A DNA stretch of 28,363 nucleotides from a virus, in IMG/VR virus record IMGVR_UViG_3300044617_000730, positions 1 through 28,363 of that record. One strand, 5' to 3'. Both the position numbers and the translations under genes were made by a program. Positions 1-7,070 of this stretch are shown here, one piece after another; position 1 is the stretch's first letter; every line of letters begins with the position of its first letter. The notes under the pieces are model-generated. The model saw only the letters and a program-made list of their open reading frames with translations, did not search any database and was not told the DNA's origin.

Positions 1-563
1 TTGTTCATTTCGGCAGAATTTTTGAGAGTCTTCCATTCTGATTCAGTTATTTTACCAGGGCCACCATTCAAGCCTTGTGGGGCTTGTGCTGGGAACTTAG
101 TAACTTTTTGAACCATCTCCGGCCATTGCTTTTTAAGTGACTCAGCCACCCTAGCAACGGTCATCTTGTCGATCTCTCCAGTTTCTGGGTTGACTGCTAC
201 CTCATCGGTATCAATCAGTTTATACCATTTTTGGTCAACCTGGCCTCCCAGAGCTTCGAGCACCGAAGTCAACTTCATGCCACGGGTAATGCGCTCATCT
301 AACTCCTGTCTCTGAGCACGTTCCCTTGCAAGTTCCTCCTCACGAGCCTTAAGCAGAGCTTCATAGTCACCACGCTTCCGTGCGTCAGTTTCTTCCCGCT
401 CTTTTTCCTTGGCTAAAAAAGACTCAAGCTGTGCTTGCAGTTTCTTTTTTTCATCCAAAAGCTTTCGGTGTGTCTCGTAAGCGATTGTCGACTTAGCTTC
501 TTGATTCTCTGGTTGCGCCACAGGCTCCCCAGATTGCTCCACAGGAGCTTTCTGATCGGTCAT
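1..563 (-). CDS. Scaffold-like phage head protein (C-terminus off the window)
   Basis: The frame starts at ATG 563 after a GGAAGGTG ribosome-binding site and stays open to the left edge, so at least 187 residues are present and the C-terminus is missing. The N-terminus (about residues 1-25) is acidic and rich in P, Q and E. Residues about 30-100 are a strongly charged coiled coil rich in K, E, R and Q, and a more globular part follows. That pattern, together with its place directly after the portal and two head-tail-joining-type genes and before the expected capsid gene, is typical of phage scaffolding proteins, which guide procapsid assembly and are then lost. No catalytic motif is visible, and the function is inferred from composition and position. 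Confidence 0.7.
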   Translation of the reverse strand, partial: MTDQKAPVEQSGEPVAQPENQEAKSTIAYETHRKLLDEKKKLQAQLESFLAKEKEREETDARKRGDYEALLKAREEELARERAQRQELDERITRGMKLTSVLEALGGQVDQKWYKLIDTDEVAVNPETGEIDKMTVARVAESLKKQWPEMVQKVTKFPAQAPQGLNGGPGKITESEWKTLKNSAEMN

Positions 564-597
564 ACAGTTCACCTTCCATGGTTAAAACTTGTTAAAA

Positions 598-1101
598 TTA
601 TATCACTTTCTTCTTTCTTAGCAAATCCCCAAAGGTTTTTCTATAAAATCTCACAATCTGCTTAAATTCTAGTTGAGAAATTCTAAGAAAAATCCTTTTT
701 GGCCTATTGCGTCCACCCTCTTCAGCATAGCGAGCAATGTCAGCATTTGATTTGCCGTCATCACGTCTACCTGTGGGCTTTATAATTATAGTCCTGTCTT
801 TGGTTTCAGAGATAATACTATCAAGCATCTGACCTGTCAGAGTTAAGTTTGATCTGCTTGGGCTTGTATTTGATGATAAGCCAGCAAACATCTTGCGCTT
901 TTTGATATAATTTGGGCTTAACTTAGCTAACCTTGACTTGGCTTCAAAGTCTTTTTTAACACCGTAGCCAAGCCTTGTGCGCTTAACGATTAAGTTACGA
1001 GCAAAAACGCCAACCTCTTTTAAGGCAGCTTTGCTGATCGATTGCTCAACCGATTTCTCTAGCTTTTTTATAATGTTGGCAAATTGCCGCTGACTACTCA
1101 T
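598..1101 (-). CDS. HK97 gp10-like / virion morphogenesis family protein (copy 2)
   Basis: This is a 167-aa basic protein. Its start ATG overlaps the stop of the preceding gene by one base (TAATG), so translation is probably coupled. The N-terminal half is helical and charged. The middle carries the pattern LSPNYIKKRK followed about 20 residues later by LTLTGQMLDSI, and the end contains an aromatic and basic stretch. A 'Y..x..R … L.LTG.M..S' arrangement is familiar from HK97 gp10 / Mu gpG-type proteins, which act at the head-tail junction or in tail completion. The neighbouring gene 1101-1541 carries the same pattern, so the two look like tandem paralogues. The family placement rests on this motif and on position next to the portal. 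The exact role is inferred. Confidence 0.6.
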   Translation of the reverse strand: MSSQRQFANIIKKLEKSVEQSISKAALKEVGVFARNLIVKRTRLGYGVKKDFEAKSRLAKLSPNYIKKRKMFAGLSSNTSPSRSNLTLTGQMLDSIISETKDRTIIIKPTGRRDDGKSNADIARYAEEGGRNRPKRIFLRISQLEFKQIVRFYRKTFGDLLRKKKVI

Positions 1102-1541
1102 TACTGAGCCTTTACAAATTTAATTATCTTAGAAAGCTCCGTTTCAGTAATGCCGAGAAAATCTCTAGCTTTCTTTGGATCTGGCGTGGGCTTTCCATAT
1201 GTCCCCCGGATATTACCATCAGCTTTGGCGTTTTCCTCACTACCTGGCTCAAAGCCAATAGTGACACTGCGGCTTGTTTTATCCAAAACTTCTAGGGCTG
1301 CGAGCATATCGCCTGACAACTGCAGATCAACTGGCCTACCTTTTTTACCAGCCACTTTAAAATCAAGGCTCTCTTTGTATGACTTTGAGTAACCTGGGAA
1401 TTTTTCGCCGTCTTTATCTCTGCCTTTAGTTGTACGGTTTACAATTCTCTCAATGATAAGGTCGGCAACCTCATCCTTTTGGTCAGGGTTGAGTCCATAA
1501 CCTGATAAATCAATCTTGATCTTCTGCCATTTCGTCGCCAT
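1101..1541 (-). CDS. HK97 gp10-like / virion morphogenesis family protein (copy 1)
   Basis: This is a 146-aa protein that overlaps the end of the portal frame by 32 bases. Residues about 42-57 read as a basic loop with GEKFPGYSKSYKESL, then about 15 residues later LQLSGDMLAAL. The 'G..F..YS..Y … L.LSG.ML' spacing is characteristic of the phage virion morphogenesis / gp10 group of head-tail connector or tail-completion proteins. The C-terminal 30 residues include a short DPKKARDFLGIT element that is common at the end of such proteins. It shares the core motif with the gene at 598-1101, which suggests duplication or two sequential connector proteins. Calling it a morphogenesis protein is fairly safe; the precise position in the virion is not visible. 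Confidence 0.65.
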   Translation of the reverse strand: MATKWQKIKIDLSGYGLNPDQKDEVADLIIERIVNRTTKGRDKDGEKFPGYSKSYKESLDFKVAGKKGRPVDLQLSGDMLAALEVLDKTSRSVTIGFEPGSEENAKADGNIRGTYGKPTPDPKKARDFLGITETELSKIIKFVKAQ

Positions 1542-2934
1542 TGTCTTCCTCTTGAGTTTCTACAGGGCCAGTCTCACCTTCTCTAGCCTCAAGATTAATG
1601 CCACGTTCATCATCAATTTCACGCTCTAACTCTTCAATCTGGGCATAAGTCATCTGAGGATTGAGCATTTGAATAGCTCGGCTGCGAGTAGTAAAACCTG
1701 CAGCGTACTCATCACGGGCTTCTTGAATCAACTGCATACGCTGTGTTCCTACTGGGATAACGCTAAACCTTGCCACAACTTCTGCAGTGCTTGAGAAGAT
1801 TGTGCGATTTTCTACTAAGCCCTGACTTACCCAAATTGGATGCATCTTATGCAAAATCATGTCCCACATTTCATGCTCTGCTTTTGCGTAGGAAACTGTT
1901 TGAGCTTGGCGCACATCATAGGTATCAGCCTCATCAATGATCTTGGCAATACCGGATGCGGCTTGATCTGGCGCAAGCTGTCCTACTGATCCTGTCTTAA
2001 TTCCCTTAGATCCAAGCCACAAAGAAAGCTCTGACTGAATCAGGTTGAGCACTTCTTGGTAATCAACTTCTGGCTTGAGAGTTCCGATCTCAACATCCTT
2101 CTCAGGGTCATCAGACTTTAAAAACCAGAGAGCATTCGGCGCATAAGTTGGGTCTGCTACTTCGCCATTTTTGATGTAGGTGATTGAGAAGCTAGAGAAC
2201 AAAGCGGCCAGGTTCAAGTCAGTCAATGCTGCAGGTACGTATTCAGCTAGTCTAATTGAGTCCAAGTCAGGCACAGGGACTAGCTTTAGTGCGCTTTGAT
2301 TTACATAAACAAATGGCAACACACCGTATGGATTGACGCCATCAGCCAAGCCAAGCTCTTCCATTGCAGCATAATCAACTGTCTCATCACTCTTAACTAC
2401 TGCAAATTCTGTATTGGTATAAACCCAATAAATCTCACGTTTCTGAGCATCACGTCCAGCAAGCAAGATAACCATGGTTGGCTTGGTTGGATCGACTAGA
2501 TCGTCTGAGAAAATAGCAAAGCGGTCATTTGGTATTACTCTAATCTTTGGCCCATCTTCTGTGATGTAAGGATGAATTAATGCAGACCTACAGGCATTAT
2601 AGAGCCTGTTAGATTGGTGCATAATCATATTGGCATTGGTCTGTTTTTCGTACCAAGAAAGAAGCTCTGCATCTGCTTCATTGCCGTCCGATATTTCTCT
2701 GATAACTCCGGTCTGGTAAATGTTGGATAGCTTATCTACGTACCGTGGAATGATATTGATAGGCACAATGCGTTCCATGGCATAGCGCAGTACTCTTGGT
2801 GAAAGTAAACGCTCAAGATTTCTTACAATGTAAGGCTCAAGATTGCCCTCAAGAATGTCCAGCATTTTATAATTGACTTGCATGGTATCTGATTGTGCTT
2901 GTACTACTTTTTTGACTAGCTTCGGGTCAATCAT
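1510..2934 (-). CDS. Phage portal protein
   Basis: This 474-aa protein lies directly after the large terminase, with 9 bases between them, and before connector-type genes, which is the standard portal position. The portal forms the dodecameric ring at one capsid vertex through which DNA is packaged. The sequence has the expected mixed alpha/beta N-terminal wing, a central conserved-looking stretch (PYGVLPFVYVNQ around residue 200), a long helical stem region (about residues 285-370, including LIQSELSLWLGSKG and AKAEHEMWDMI), and an acidic low-complexity C-terminus after residue 430. Length fits the SPP1/HK97-type portals (about 400-500 aa). No protease or fused domain is seen. Assignment rests on architecture and synteny more than on a single diagnostic motif. 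Confidence 0.85.
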   Translation of the reverse strand: MIDPKLVKKVVQAQSDTMQVNYKMLDILEGNLEPYIVRNLERLLSPRVLRYAMERIVPINIIPRYVDKLSNIYQTGVIREISDGNEADAELLSWYEKQTNANMIMHQSNRLYNACRSALIHPYITEDGPKIRVIPNDRFAIFSDDLVDPTKPTMVILLAGRDAQKREIYWVYTNTEFAVVKSDETVDYAAMEELGLADGVNPYGVLPFVYVNQSALKLVPVPDLDSIRLAEYVPAALTDLNLAALFSSFSITYIKNGEVADPTYAPNALWFLKSDDPEKDVEIGTLKPEVDYQEVLNLIQSELSLWLGSKGIKTGSVGQLAPDQAASGIAKIIDEADTYDVRQAQTVSYAKAEHEMWDMILHKMHPIWVSQGLVENRTIFSSTAEVVARFSVIPVGTQRMQLIQEARDEYAAGFTTRSRAIQMLNPQMTYAQIEELEREIDDERGINLEAREGETGPVETQEEDNGDEMAEDQD

Positions 2935-2943
2935 CTTAGCTCC

Positions 2944-4299
2944 TTATAATACCGTGGACCTCATGCCGCCACGGGTCATGTCTGCAATTTTGCGTACCAT
3001 GCAATAGCCTAGTGCCGTTGTAACGTGCTGATATCTTTTTGAGTCATCTTCAATAAGATTAGCACCTTTTTTAAATGCCGTCAGCCTTAAGCCTTGATCT
3101 AATGTTGGGCAGTTATGAACGAATAGTCTAACCTCTCCACGCTCATTCTTGCAATATGCGTTGATAGTATTATGACGGGTTCTAATTGCTGGATTTGACA
3201 AAGGAACGCAGTATTTGTAACTGATGCCAGCCCGATCAAGTGATTCTTTGATTATTTCGTAGTCACTTCGCTTACTTGAGGTATGTCTAGCTTTGCCTGA
3301 TGCATCGCCATAAATCTCATACTGTTTACTTGGCACAATGATCCCACGGTCAAAAAACTCTTTCATAGCCTCATCAGTTCTCGCTCCGTCAATGATGACC
3401 TCATCAAACGCATTAAAGCAGCCATCTTCATAAGCCATGGCTAGTGCAGATAATGGTTTTCCCTCACCGATATTAAAGTCAAAGCTAATCAGAATGGGAG
3501 TTTCGGGCCGTGGTCGCCAGATGGCTTTATCAGCCTGAGATGCCGAGTCGTATTGGTAGTAGATGACTTCGTCTGCAATCTCAATCCATTCCCCGTAAAG
3601 CATCCTTCTGGCCCTTTTGGGGTCCAAGTCGGCTTTAAGTTGGTTGATGTATTGGGTTGGCAGAAATGGGTTATCTTCTGTGCGACTATAAAAGACATGG
3701 CGAGTAGGATGCTTTTCGCGATTAGAATTAGGTGCAATGAAATATCTATAAGCCCAATGACCAGGTGAATCAGGGTTAGTGGCAGCAATAATAAGAGGGC
3801 ACTTGATATGCGGTAAACGTCCCACACGCATTTTGATCTCATGATAAGCCTGTTCATCATCGCCATGATTTTCTGTTAACTCCTCAATCGCTGCGCCAGA
3901 CAATTCAAGAGATCGCAACTTGCTATATCTCTTATCAGCCCAAGATTTGCTTATAATCTCTGATCCATTTACAAACCAAATCTTGCCAGTATTATGCCAT
4001 ACTCTGTAATATCTTTGATCTATTCCTTCAAGATGCTCAAGTATTTTTAGGTAAAGAGTATCTTTGAGATCAGGCAACGCTCTACGGCCAATTAGAAACC
4101 TTGCACGATTGTTCTCTAAGCAATGCCTGATTATAATATGCGCCATGAGGATTGACTTAGCAGAGCCAACAGATCCAGACAAAAGCACTTCATGTGTGCC
4201 TTTGCTGTAGTCATAGCCAGCGATGTCATCAATCACTTGCTTTTGAAATGGTATGATTGTTGGGTTAAATTCTGTGAGTGTTGGGGTTGATCCAATCAC
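2944..4299 (-). CDS. terL: Terminase large subunit (ATPase-nuclease)
   Basis: This 451-aa protein is the DNA-packaging motor. It starts at GTG 4299, which overlaps the stop of the upstream gene in a GTGA junction. The ATPase domain shows a Walker A-type loop SGSVGSAKS (residues 41-49), a Walker B with catalytic acidic pair in GAAIEEL (about 135-141), and a coupling motif IAATNP (171-176). The nuclease domain follows with the acidic residues expected of an RNase H-like fold: D274 in SFDFN, the DE pair at 299-300, and D332 in YGDASG. Size and motif order fit the PBSX/terminase-3-like group. Together with the small subunit upstream it would recognise and cut concatemeric DNA. The packaging type (cos or pac) cannot be told from this. 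Confidence 0.95.
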   Translation of the reverse strand: MIGSTPTLTEFNPTIIPFQKQVIDDIAGYDYSKGTHEVLLSGSVGSAKSILMAHIIIRHCLENNRARFLIGRRALPDLKDTLYLKILEHLEGIDQRYYRVWHNTGKIWFVNGSEIISKSWADKRYSKLRSLELSGAAIEELTENHGDDEQAYHEIKMRVGRLPHIKCPLIIAATNPDSPGHWAYRYFIAPNSNREKHPTRHVFYSRTEDNPFLPTQYINQLKADLDPKRARRMLYGEWIEIADEVIYYQYDSASQADKAIWRPRPETPILISFDFNIGEGKPLSALAMAYEDGCFNAFDEVIIDGARTDEAMKEFFDRGIIVPSKQYEIYGDASGKARHTSSKRSDYEIIKESLDRAGISYKYCVPLSNPAIRTRHNTINAYCKNERGEVRLFVHNCPTLDQGLRLTAFKKGANLIEDDSKRYQHVTTALGYCMVRKIADMTRGGMRSTVL

Positions 4300-4526
4300 T
4301 GCAAAATCCTACCAACCATAAATCCGCAGATATAACTAACAAGCCAAAGAAGAAAGATTGCCCAGTTACCAATTAAGACAGCCGCCCCGATAGCTGGCAA
4401 TCCGCCGATGACAATGATTAGTGCTTTGCTCTCAACATTATCGCCGACAATGAAGCCGGAAAATCCTGCAAAGAAGGTGATGACTATAATCATCGTCACA
4501 ACTATCAGGGCCAAGCTTTCCATCAT
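4296..4526 (-). CDS. Small membrane protein between the terminase subunits
   Basis: This 76-aa protein is almost wholly hydrophobic, with three likely membrane segments (about residues 3-27, 33-50 and 53-72) separated by short loops such as GDNVESK. It overlaps the upstream small gene by 4 bases (ATGA) and the terminase large subunit by 4 bases (GTGA), so it is tightly built into the packaging operon. I do not recognise a family. Holin-like behaviour is possible from size and topology, but position between terminase genes does not support it strongly. A second in-frame ATG lies one codon downstream of the start. Confidence 0.65.
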   Translation of the reverse strand: MMESLALIVVTMIIVITFFAGFSGFIVGDNVESKALIIVIGGLPAIGAAVLIGNWAIFLLWLVSYICGFMVGRILQ

Positions 4527-4711
4527 TTTACTTTTTTAACCTTTACTTTTTTCTTTGTTTTAACCTGAACAGTTTTTACTGGTTCCATAAAGCAAATATC
4601 AAGAAAGGCAACCCATTTATCTGCACAGTAAAGCAGAGGATAAACAACTGAGCCGATGACCAAGACAAAAGGCATTGTTACAAGTTCAAATAAAAGTTTT
4701 AAATAAGTCAT
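4523..4711 (-). CDS. Small membrane-anchored protein with lysine-rich tail
   Basis: This 62-aa protein has one or two hydrophobic stretches (residues about 3-28, possibly re-entering near 32-42) and a very basic C-terminal tail of alternating K and V (from about residue 48). It overlaps both neighbours in ATGA junctions (4708-4711 and 4523-4526). The tail could contact DNA or acidic lipid headgroups, but that is inference. No family recognised. The tight coupling supports a real gene despite its length. Confidence 0.6.
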   Translation of the reverse strand: MTYLKLLFELVTMPFVLVIGSVVYPLLYCADKWVAFLDICFMEPVKTVQVKTKKKVKVKKVK

Positions 4712-4857
4712 TTCTTAGCACCTTTCTTTTTTGGTTTAGACTTGCCAGCATAAGACAACGCAATAGCGACCGATTGCTCCTGGCTTTTGCCGGACTTCAT
4801 TTCTTTCTTAATGTTCTCACTGATCGTCTTCTGGCTCTTGCCCTTCTTTAGTGGCAT
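4708..4857 (-). CDS. 49-aa basic phage protein ([13 protein letters not shown] type)
   Basis: A short frame starts at ATG 4857 and ends in TGA at 4708, overlapping the next gene in an ATGA junction and lying inside the last 41 bases of the small terminase frame. The protein begins [19 protein letters not shown], continues with a short helical [10 protein letters not shown] segment and ends in a lysine-rich tail. I recognise this pattern (basic start, [13 protein letters not shown], then QxxAVAIALSxAGKS) as a recurrent small phage protein of unknown function, often near structural or packaging genes. It is probably a nucleic-acid-binding peptide given its charge, but nothing shows this directly. 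The clean start, overlapping stop and familiar pattern argue that it is translated. Confidence 0.7.
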   Translation of the reverse strand: MPLKKGKSQKTISENIKKEMKSGKSQEQSVAIALSYAGKSKPKKKGAKK

Positions 4858-5287
4858 GATGCATCCTTTCCTCTGCAGGAATATCTATGACCTGAGAATC
4901 ATTCTCTGGCGGCAATTCCTGATTAGTGGGTTTGTAAGCAAGCATAATGGGTGCAATATTATCGGGCAAGTTCCAATTTTCTTTCATGCCGAGATAATTC
5001 TTAGATAACCAAATCTGCATGGCGGGGTTGCCCTTCATCGCAGACTTAAACATCTGGCGTCTTAGGCTTGCTTTGCCTTGTGAACAATGGATTTTATAGA
5101 ATGTTGAAAAATCCATAGAATGGTCCCGCTGACAAGCGGCATCTAATGTTTGTACGTGAATCATTAAAATGTCGGCTATTTCCATCTGCGTACATTGAAT
5201 GTAGCAGAGTTTTTTTATCTGTTCCCAATCAAGTTGCTTGGTTGGGCGTCCAGCTTTACCTGGCTTCTCATCCTTGAGATTTTCCAC
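4817..5287 (-). CDS. terS: Terminase small subunit
   Basis: This 156-aa protein starts at GTG 5287, preceded by an AAGGG ribosome-binding site. The N-terminus has a basic GRPTK element (residues about 13-17) and a helix-turn-helix-like region (about 20-60, with [19 protein letters not shown]). The stretch [19 protein letters not shown] (about residues 85-103) is a pattern I associate with small terminase subunits, and the C-terminus is acidic. The protein would bind the packaging-start site and hand DNA to the large subunit, which lies three small genes downstream. The frame stays open about 19 codons upstream of the GTG but offers only a CTG codon, so the chosen start is the best available. 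Confidence 0.8.
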   Translation of the reverse strand: MENLKDEKPGKAGRPTKQLDWEQIKKLCYIQCTQMEIADILMIHVQTLDAACQRDHSMDFSTFYKIHCSQGKASLRRQMFKSAMKGNPAMQIWLSKNYLGMKENWNLPDNIAPIMLAYKPTNQELPPENDSQVIDIPAEERMHHATKEGQEPEDDQ

Positions 5288-5340
5288 GTTTGTACCCTTT
5301 GGCCTCAGGCCATCCGAGTTGCCACCACAGGCAGCTTTTA
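5288..5340 (-). other. GC-rich leader of the small terminase gene with two hairpins
   Basis: On the minus strand this leader contains TGGCC-TGA-GGCCA (a perfect 5-bp stem with a three-base loop) and GCC..GGC pairing just upstream. It is clearly richer in G and C than the flanking AT-rich DNA and ends in the ribosome-binding site of the small terminase gene. It could be a regulatory leader or lie within a packaging site; the sequence does not decide which. Confidence 0.35.
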
Positions 5341-5541
5341 CCCTATTTTACCAATAAAAAGCCAATAGTTTCAATGCCATTCCATGCCTAATAAAATCAA
5401 TAAGTTACATAATGACATTAATTACCATAAAATAAGTCAATGTTTCTAATGATTTATAAAATAATCTCAGCAATTTTAAAAAAATTCCGATAACTAATAC
5501 GTAATTAGTGATCGGGTTTAAAACAAACAAGGGGGTATAAA
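5341..5541. promoter_or_regulatory. AT-rich divergent intergenic region with strong 29-nt dyad
   Basis: No gene is visible between the leftward terminase operon and the rightward early-type genes. The key element is a near-perfect inverted repeat at 5487-5515: CCGAT, one base, ACTAAT, a 5-nt centre (ACGTA), ATTAGT, one base, ATCGG. It pairs 11 of 12 positions. On the minus strand it is followed by a run of seven T, so it could end leftward transcripts. On the plus strand it lies about 25 bases before the first gene, where an operator would sit. The rest is A/T-rich and suits divergent promoters, but I cannot fix -35 and -10 boxes with confidence. Confidence 0.55.
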
Positions 5542-5742
5542 ATGATTACTTACTGCGGAAAAAAAACAACGGCCAAAAAACTAGCGCAACGATTACTAGC
5601 AAGCCAAGTGACTATTGTAGGTGAATTTTTTGACGAATTGGCTGGAGTTGATTACTCATCTTTGACCGAAAAAGAAAAACAAGAATGTGAAGAACAAATC
5701 GAAAAATTGGAAAAAAGAATTTTAAAACTTTTAAACGTATAA
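5542..5742 (+). CDS. Small early-type hypothetical protein (66 aa)
   Basis: This 66-aa protein starts at ATG 5542 after a GGGGG sequence. The N-terminus is basic (GKKTTAKKLAQRL), and the C-terminal half is a highly charged helix (about residues 41-64, EKEKQECEEQIEKLEKRILKL split over several heptads) that could form a coiled coil and dimerise. It is the first gene after the divergent control region, and the next gene follows 12 bases later with an AAAGGAG site, so the three small genes are probably one transcript. No family recognised. Confidence 0.55.
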   Translation: MITYCGKKTTAKKLAQRLLASQVTIVGEFFDELAGVDYSSLTEKEKQECEEQIEKLEKRILKLLNV

Positions 5743-5754
5743 AGGAGTATTCAC

Positions 5755-6039
5755 ATGAAAAAGACCACATCCAAGGACACCATCAAGATCATATCAAGGC
5801 TGGCCGATATCAGGTCAGCCAAGGCTGAAATGGCAAAAGAAGAGGAAACCATCAAAGACGCCATCCGCAACATTATGGGCGACGAAACGGCTTTACAGGC
5901 AGGTGATTTCATCGTATTGATCGCCGAGGTCATGCGCACCGACTTGGACAAGAAGGCTTTGGCTGCCGAGCTTGGGGAAAAGCTGAAGCAATTTGAGAAG
6001 CAATCAAGTCATGATCGCATAGAAATTAGGAGGGCTTAA
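5755..6039 (+). CDS. Small charged helical hypothetical protein (94 aa)
   Basis: This 94-aa protein has a good AAAGGAG site just upstream. It is predicted mostly helical: residues about 10-45 are a charged amphipathic stretch (KAEMAKEEETIKDAIRNIMG), followed by a short beta-like segment (DFIVLIAEVMRTDLD) and a second helix (KKALAAELGEKLKQF). The helix - strand - 'D..ALAAELG..L..F' arrangement recalls small phage proteins found near recombination genes, but I cannot name the family. It is the middle gene of the 5542-6241 group, one base before the next start. Confidence 0.6.
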   Translation: MKKTTSKDTIKIISRLADIRSAKAEMAKEEETIKDAIRNIMGDETALQAGDFIVLIAEVMRTDLDKKALAAELGEKLKQFEKQSSHDRIEIRRA

Positions 6040-6040
6040 T

Positions 6041-6241
6041 ATGAATCACCATATATTTATAATAAATAAAATAGATTTAATATCAGGTAAATTACTTGAA
6101 ACCTGTAGGTGGGATTTTAAGGAGGACGCATACAAAGATTTTGATGAAAAATCTGATTTAATGGAAATAGACACCATTATGGTTTTAATTAGGGATAACA
6201 GAAAATCTAAAAAAATAATTTCTCAAAGACAGCGCACTTAA
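6041..6241 (+). CDS. Small hypothetical protein (66 aa)
   Basis: This 66-aa protein starts at ATG 6041, one base after the previous stop, with an AGGAGG site inside the upstream gene's end. The sequence alternates short hydrophobic strands and charged loops (HHIFIINKIDLI, then DTIMVLIRDN near residue 45), suggesting a small alpha/beta fold. Its base composition is more AT-rich than the preceding gene. It is the last gene before a clear terminator. No family recognised. Confidence 0.5.
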   Translation: MNHHIFIINKIDLISGKLLETCRWDFKEDAYKDFDEKSDLMEIDTIMVLIRDNRKSKKIISQRQRT

Positions 6242-6250
6242 TTAGAAACA

Positions 6251-6276
6251 CCCCGCCCATTGGCGGGTTTCCTTTT
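6251..6276 (+). terminator. Rho-independent terminator after the small early-type genes
   Basis: A 6-bp GC stem CCCGCC / GGCGGG with a 4-nt loop (CATT) is followed by TTTCCTTTTT. It lies about 10 bases after the stop of the 6041-6241 gene and separates that group from the metallophosphoesterase. Confidence 0.85.
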
Positions 6277-6279
6277 TAT

Positions 6280-6325
6280 CCCCGATGTGTGTTAAACTTA
6301 TACAACGCACACATCCTTCGGGGGG
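6280..6325 (+). promoter_or_regulatory. Hairpin masking the ribosome-binding site of the metallophosphoesterase gene
   Basis: A perfect 8-bp inverted repeat GATGTGTG (6284-6291) / CACACATC (6308-6315) is flanked by CCCC (6280-6283) that can pair with GGGG in the G-run at 6320-6325. That G-run is the only ribosome-binding site in front of the TTG start at 6333, so folding would hide it. A CC-TTCG-GG tetraloop (6315-6322) is a competing local fold. Read as DNA, the same repeat would serve as an operator around an AT-rich centre. Confidence 0.5.
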
Positions 6326-6332
6326 CCTACTA

Positions 6333-7070
6333 TTGAAGACCTACCTAATTTTGAGTGACTTGCACGTCCCGTATCACTGCCCGAAGTATATAAAACTTGC
6401 CACAAAAATAATCAAAGAGATCAACGTAGATGGCCTAGTCCAGTTAGGTGATGCCATTGATGCCTTTCAAATAAGCACATATTCAAAAGACCCATCAAGG
6501 CGCAACTTACTAGCCGACGATATTGAAGACTACAAGCAAATGCTCAATGAATGGTCGAGGCACTTGAAATCGGGTGCCTCAATTCATTTACTAGAAGGAA
6601 ATCACGAGCATCGTCTTAGCCGCTACATTGCGGGCAATTGTAGGGATCTGCATGGCCTAGTCCCTGACTGGCCGAGCCTTCTCAATATTGAATTAAGAAA
6701 TAAAGCAAGCCGCCATAAATGGTATTGGCATCGATACACCAAATGGAACTCATGCCAGATCGGCGATACTACCTTGTTACATGGCTTTTATTTCAATCAG
6801 CACTGCGCAGCCACAAGCCTTGCTAAGTACCGTACCAATATCATTTTTGGACATACCCACCGCTTTCAATACATAATGGACGGTGAGCATTTTGCAATCA
6901 GTCTTGGGCATGGCAGCAATGAGAGCGAGACAGCACATCAACCAACCCCAACAGGTTGGGAGCAAGTTATGGCGTTACTCCACGTTGATAATCAAGGCAA
7001 GTCATCAGTAGATATCTTACGGGTCAAAAATGGGAGGACGGTAGTTTATGGCAAAGCCATCTCTGTTTAA
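6333..7070 (+). CDS. Calcineurin-like metallophosphoesterase
   Basis: From the TTG start at 6333 the protein is 245 aa. It has the metal-binding motifs of the metallophosphoesterase fold in order: DLH (D9, H11), GD (D40), GNHE (residues 89-92), a histidine in LLHG (H150) and GHTH (173-176). Such enzymes hydrolyse phosphomono- or diesters using two metal ions. Phage members have been linked to nucleotide or nucleic-acid metabolism, but the substrate cannot be read here. A frame upstream opens at ATG 6285, but those residues do not resemble the family's N-terminus and the codon lies inside the hairpin, while KTYLILSDLH is a typical family start and GGGGGG sits 7 bases before the TTG. It overlaps the next gene by 23 bases. 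Confidence 0.85.
   Translation: MKTYLILSDLHVPYHCPKYIKLATKIIKEINVDGLVQLGDAIDAFQISTYSKDPSRRNLLADDIEDYKQMLNEWSRHLKSGASIHLLEGNHEHRLSRYIAGNCRDLHGLVPDWPSLLNIELRNKASRHKWYWHRYTKWNSCQIGDTTLLHGFYFNQHCAATSLAKYRTNIIFGHTHRFQYIMDGEHFAISLGHGSNESETAHQPTPTGWEQVMALLHVDNQGKSSVDILRVKNGRTVVYGKAISV

Noticed and set aside
435-665. 76-aa plus-strand frame
   Set aside because: It runs antisense to the scaffold-like gene start and the end of the gp10-like gene.
3489-3866. 125-aa frame on the same strand as the large terminase
   Set aside because: It lies in another frame inside the coding sequence of the terminase, whose motifs are unambiguous.
6285-6332. ATG 6285 as the start of the metallophosphoesterase
   Set aside because: No ribosome-binding site precedes it, the codon is inside the hairpin, and the extra residues do not resemble the family's N-terminus.
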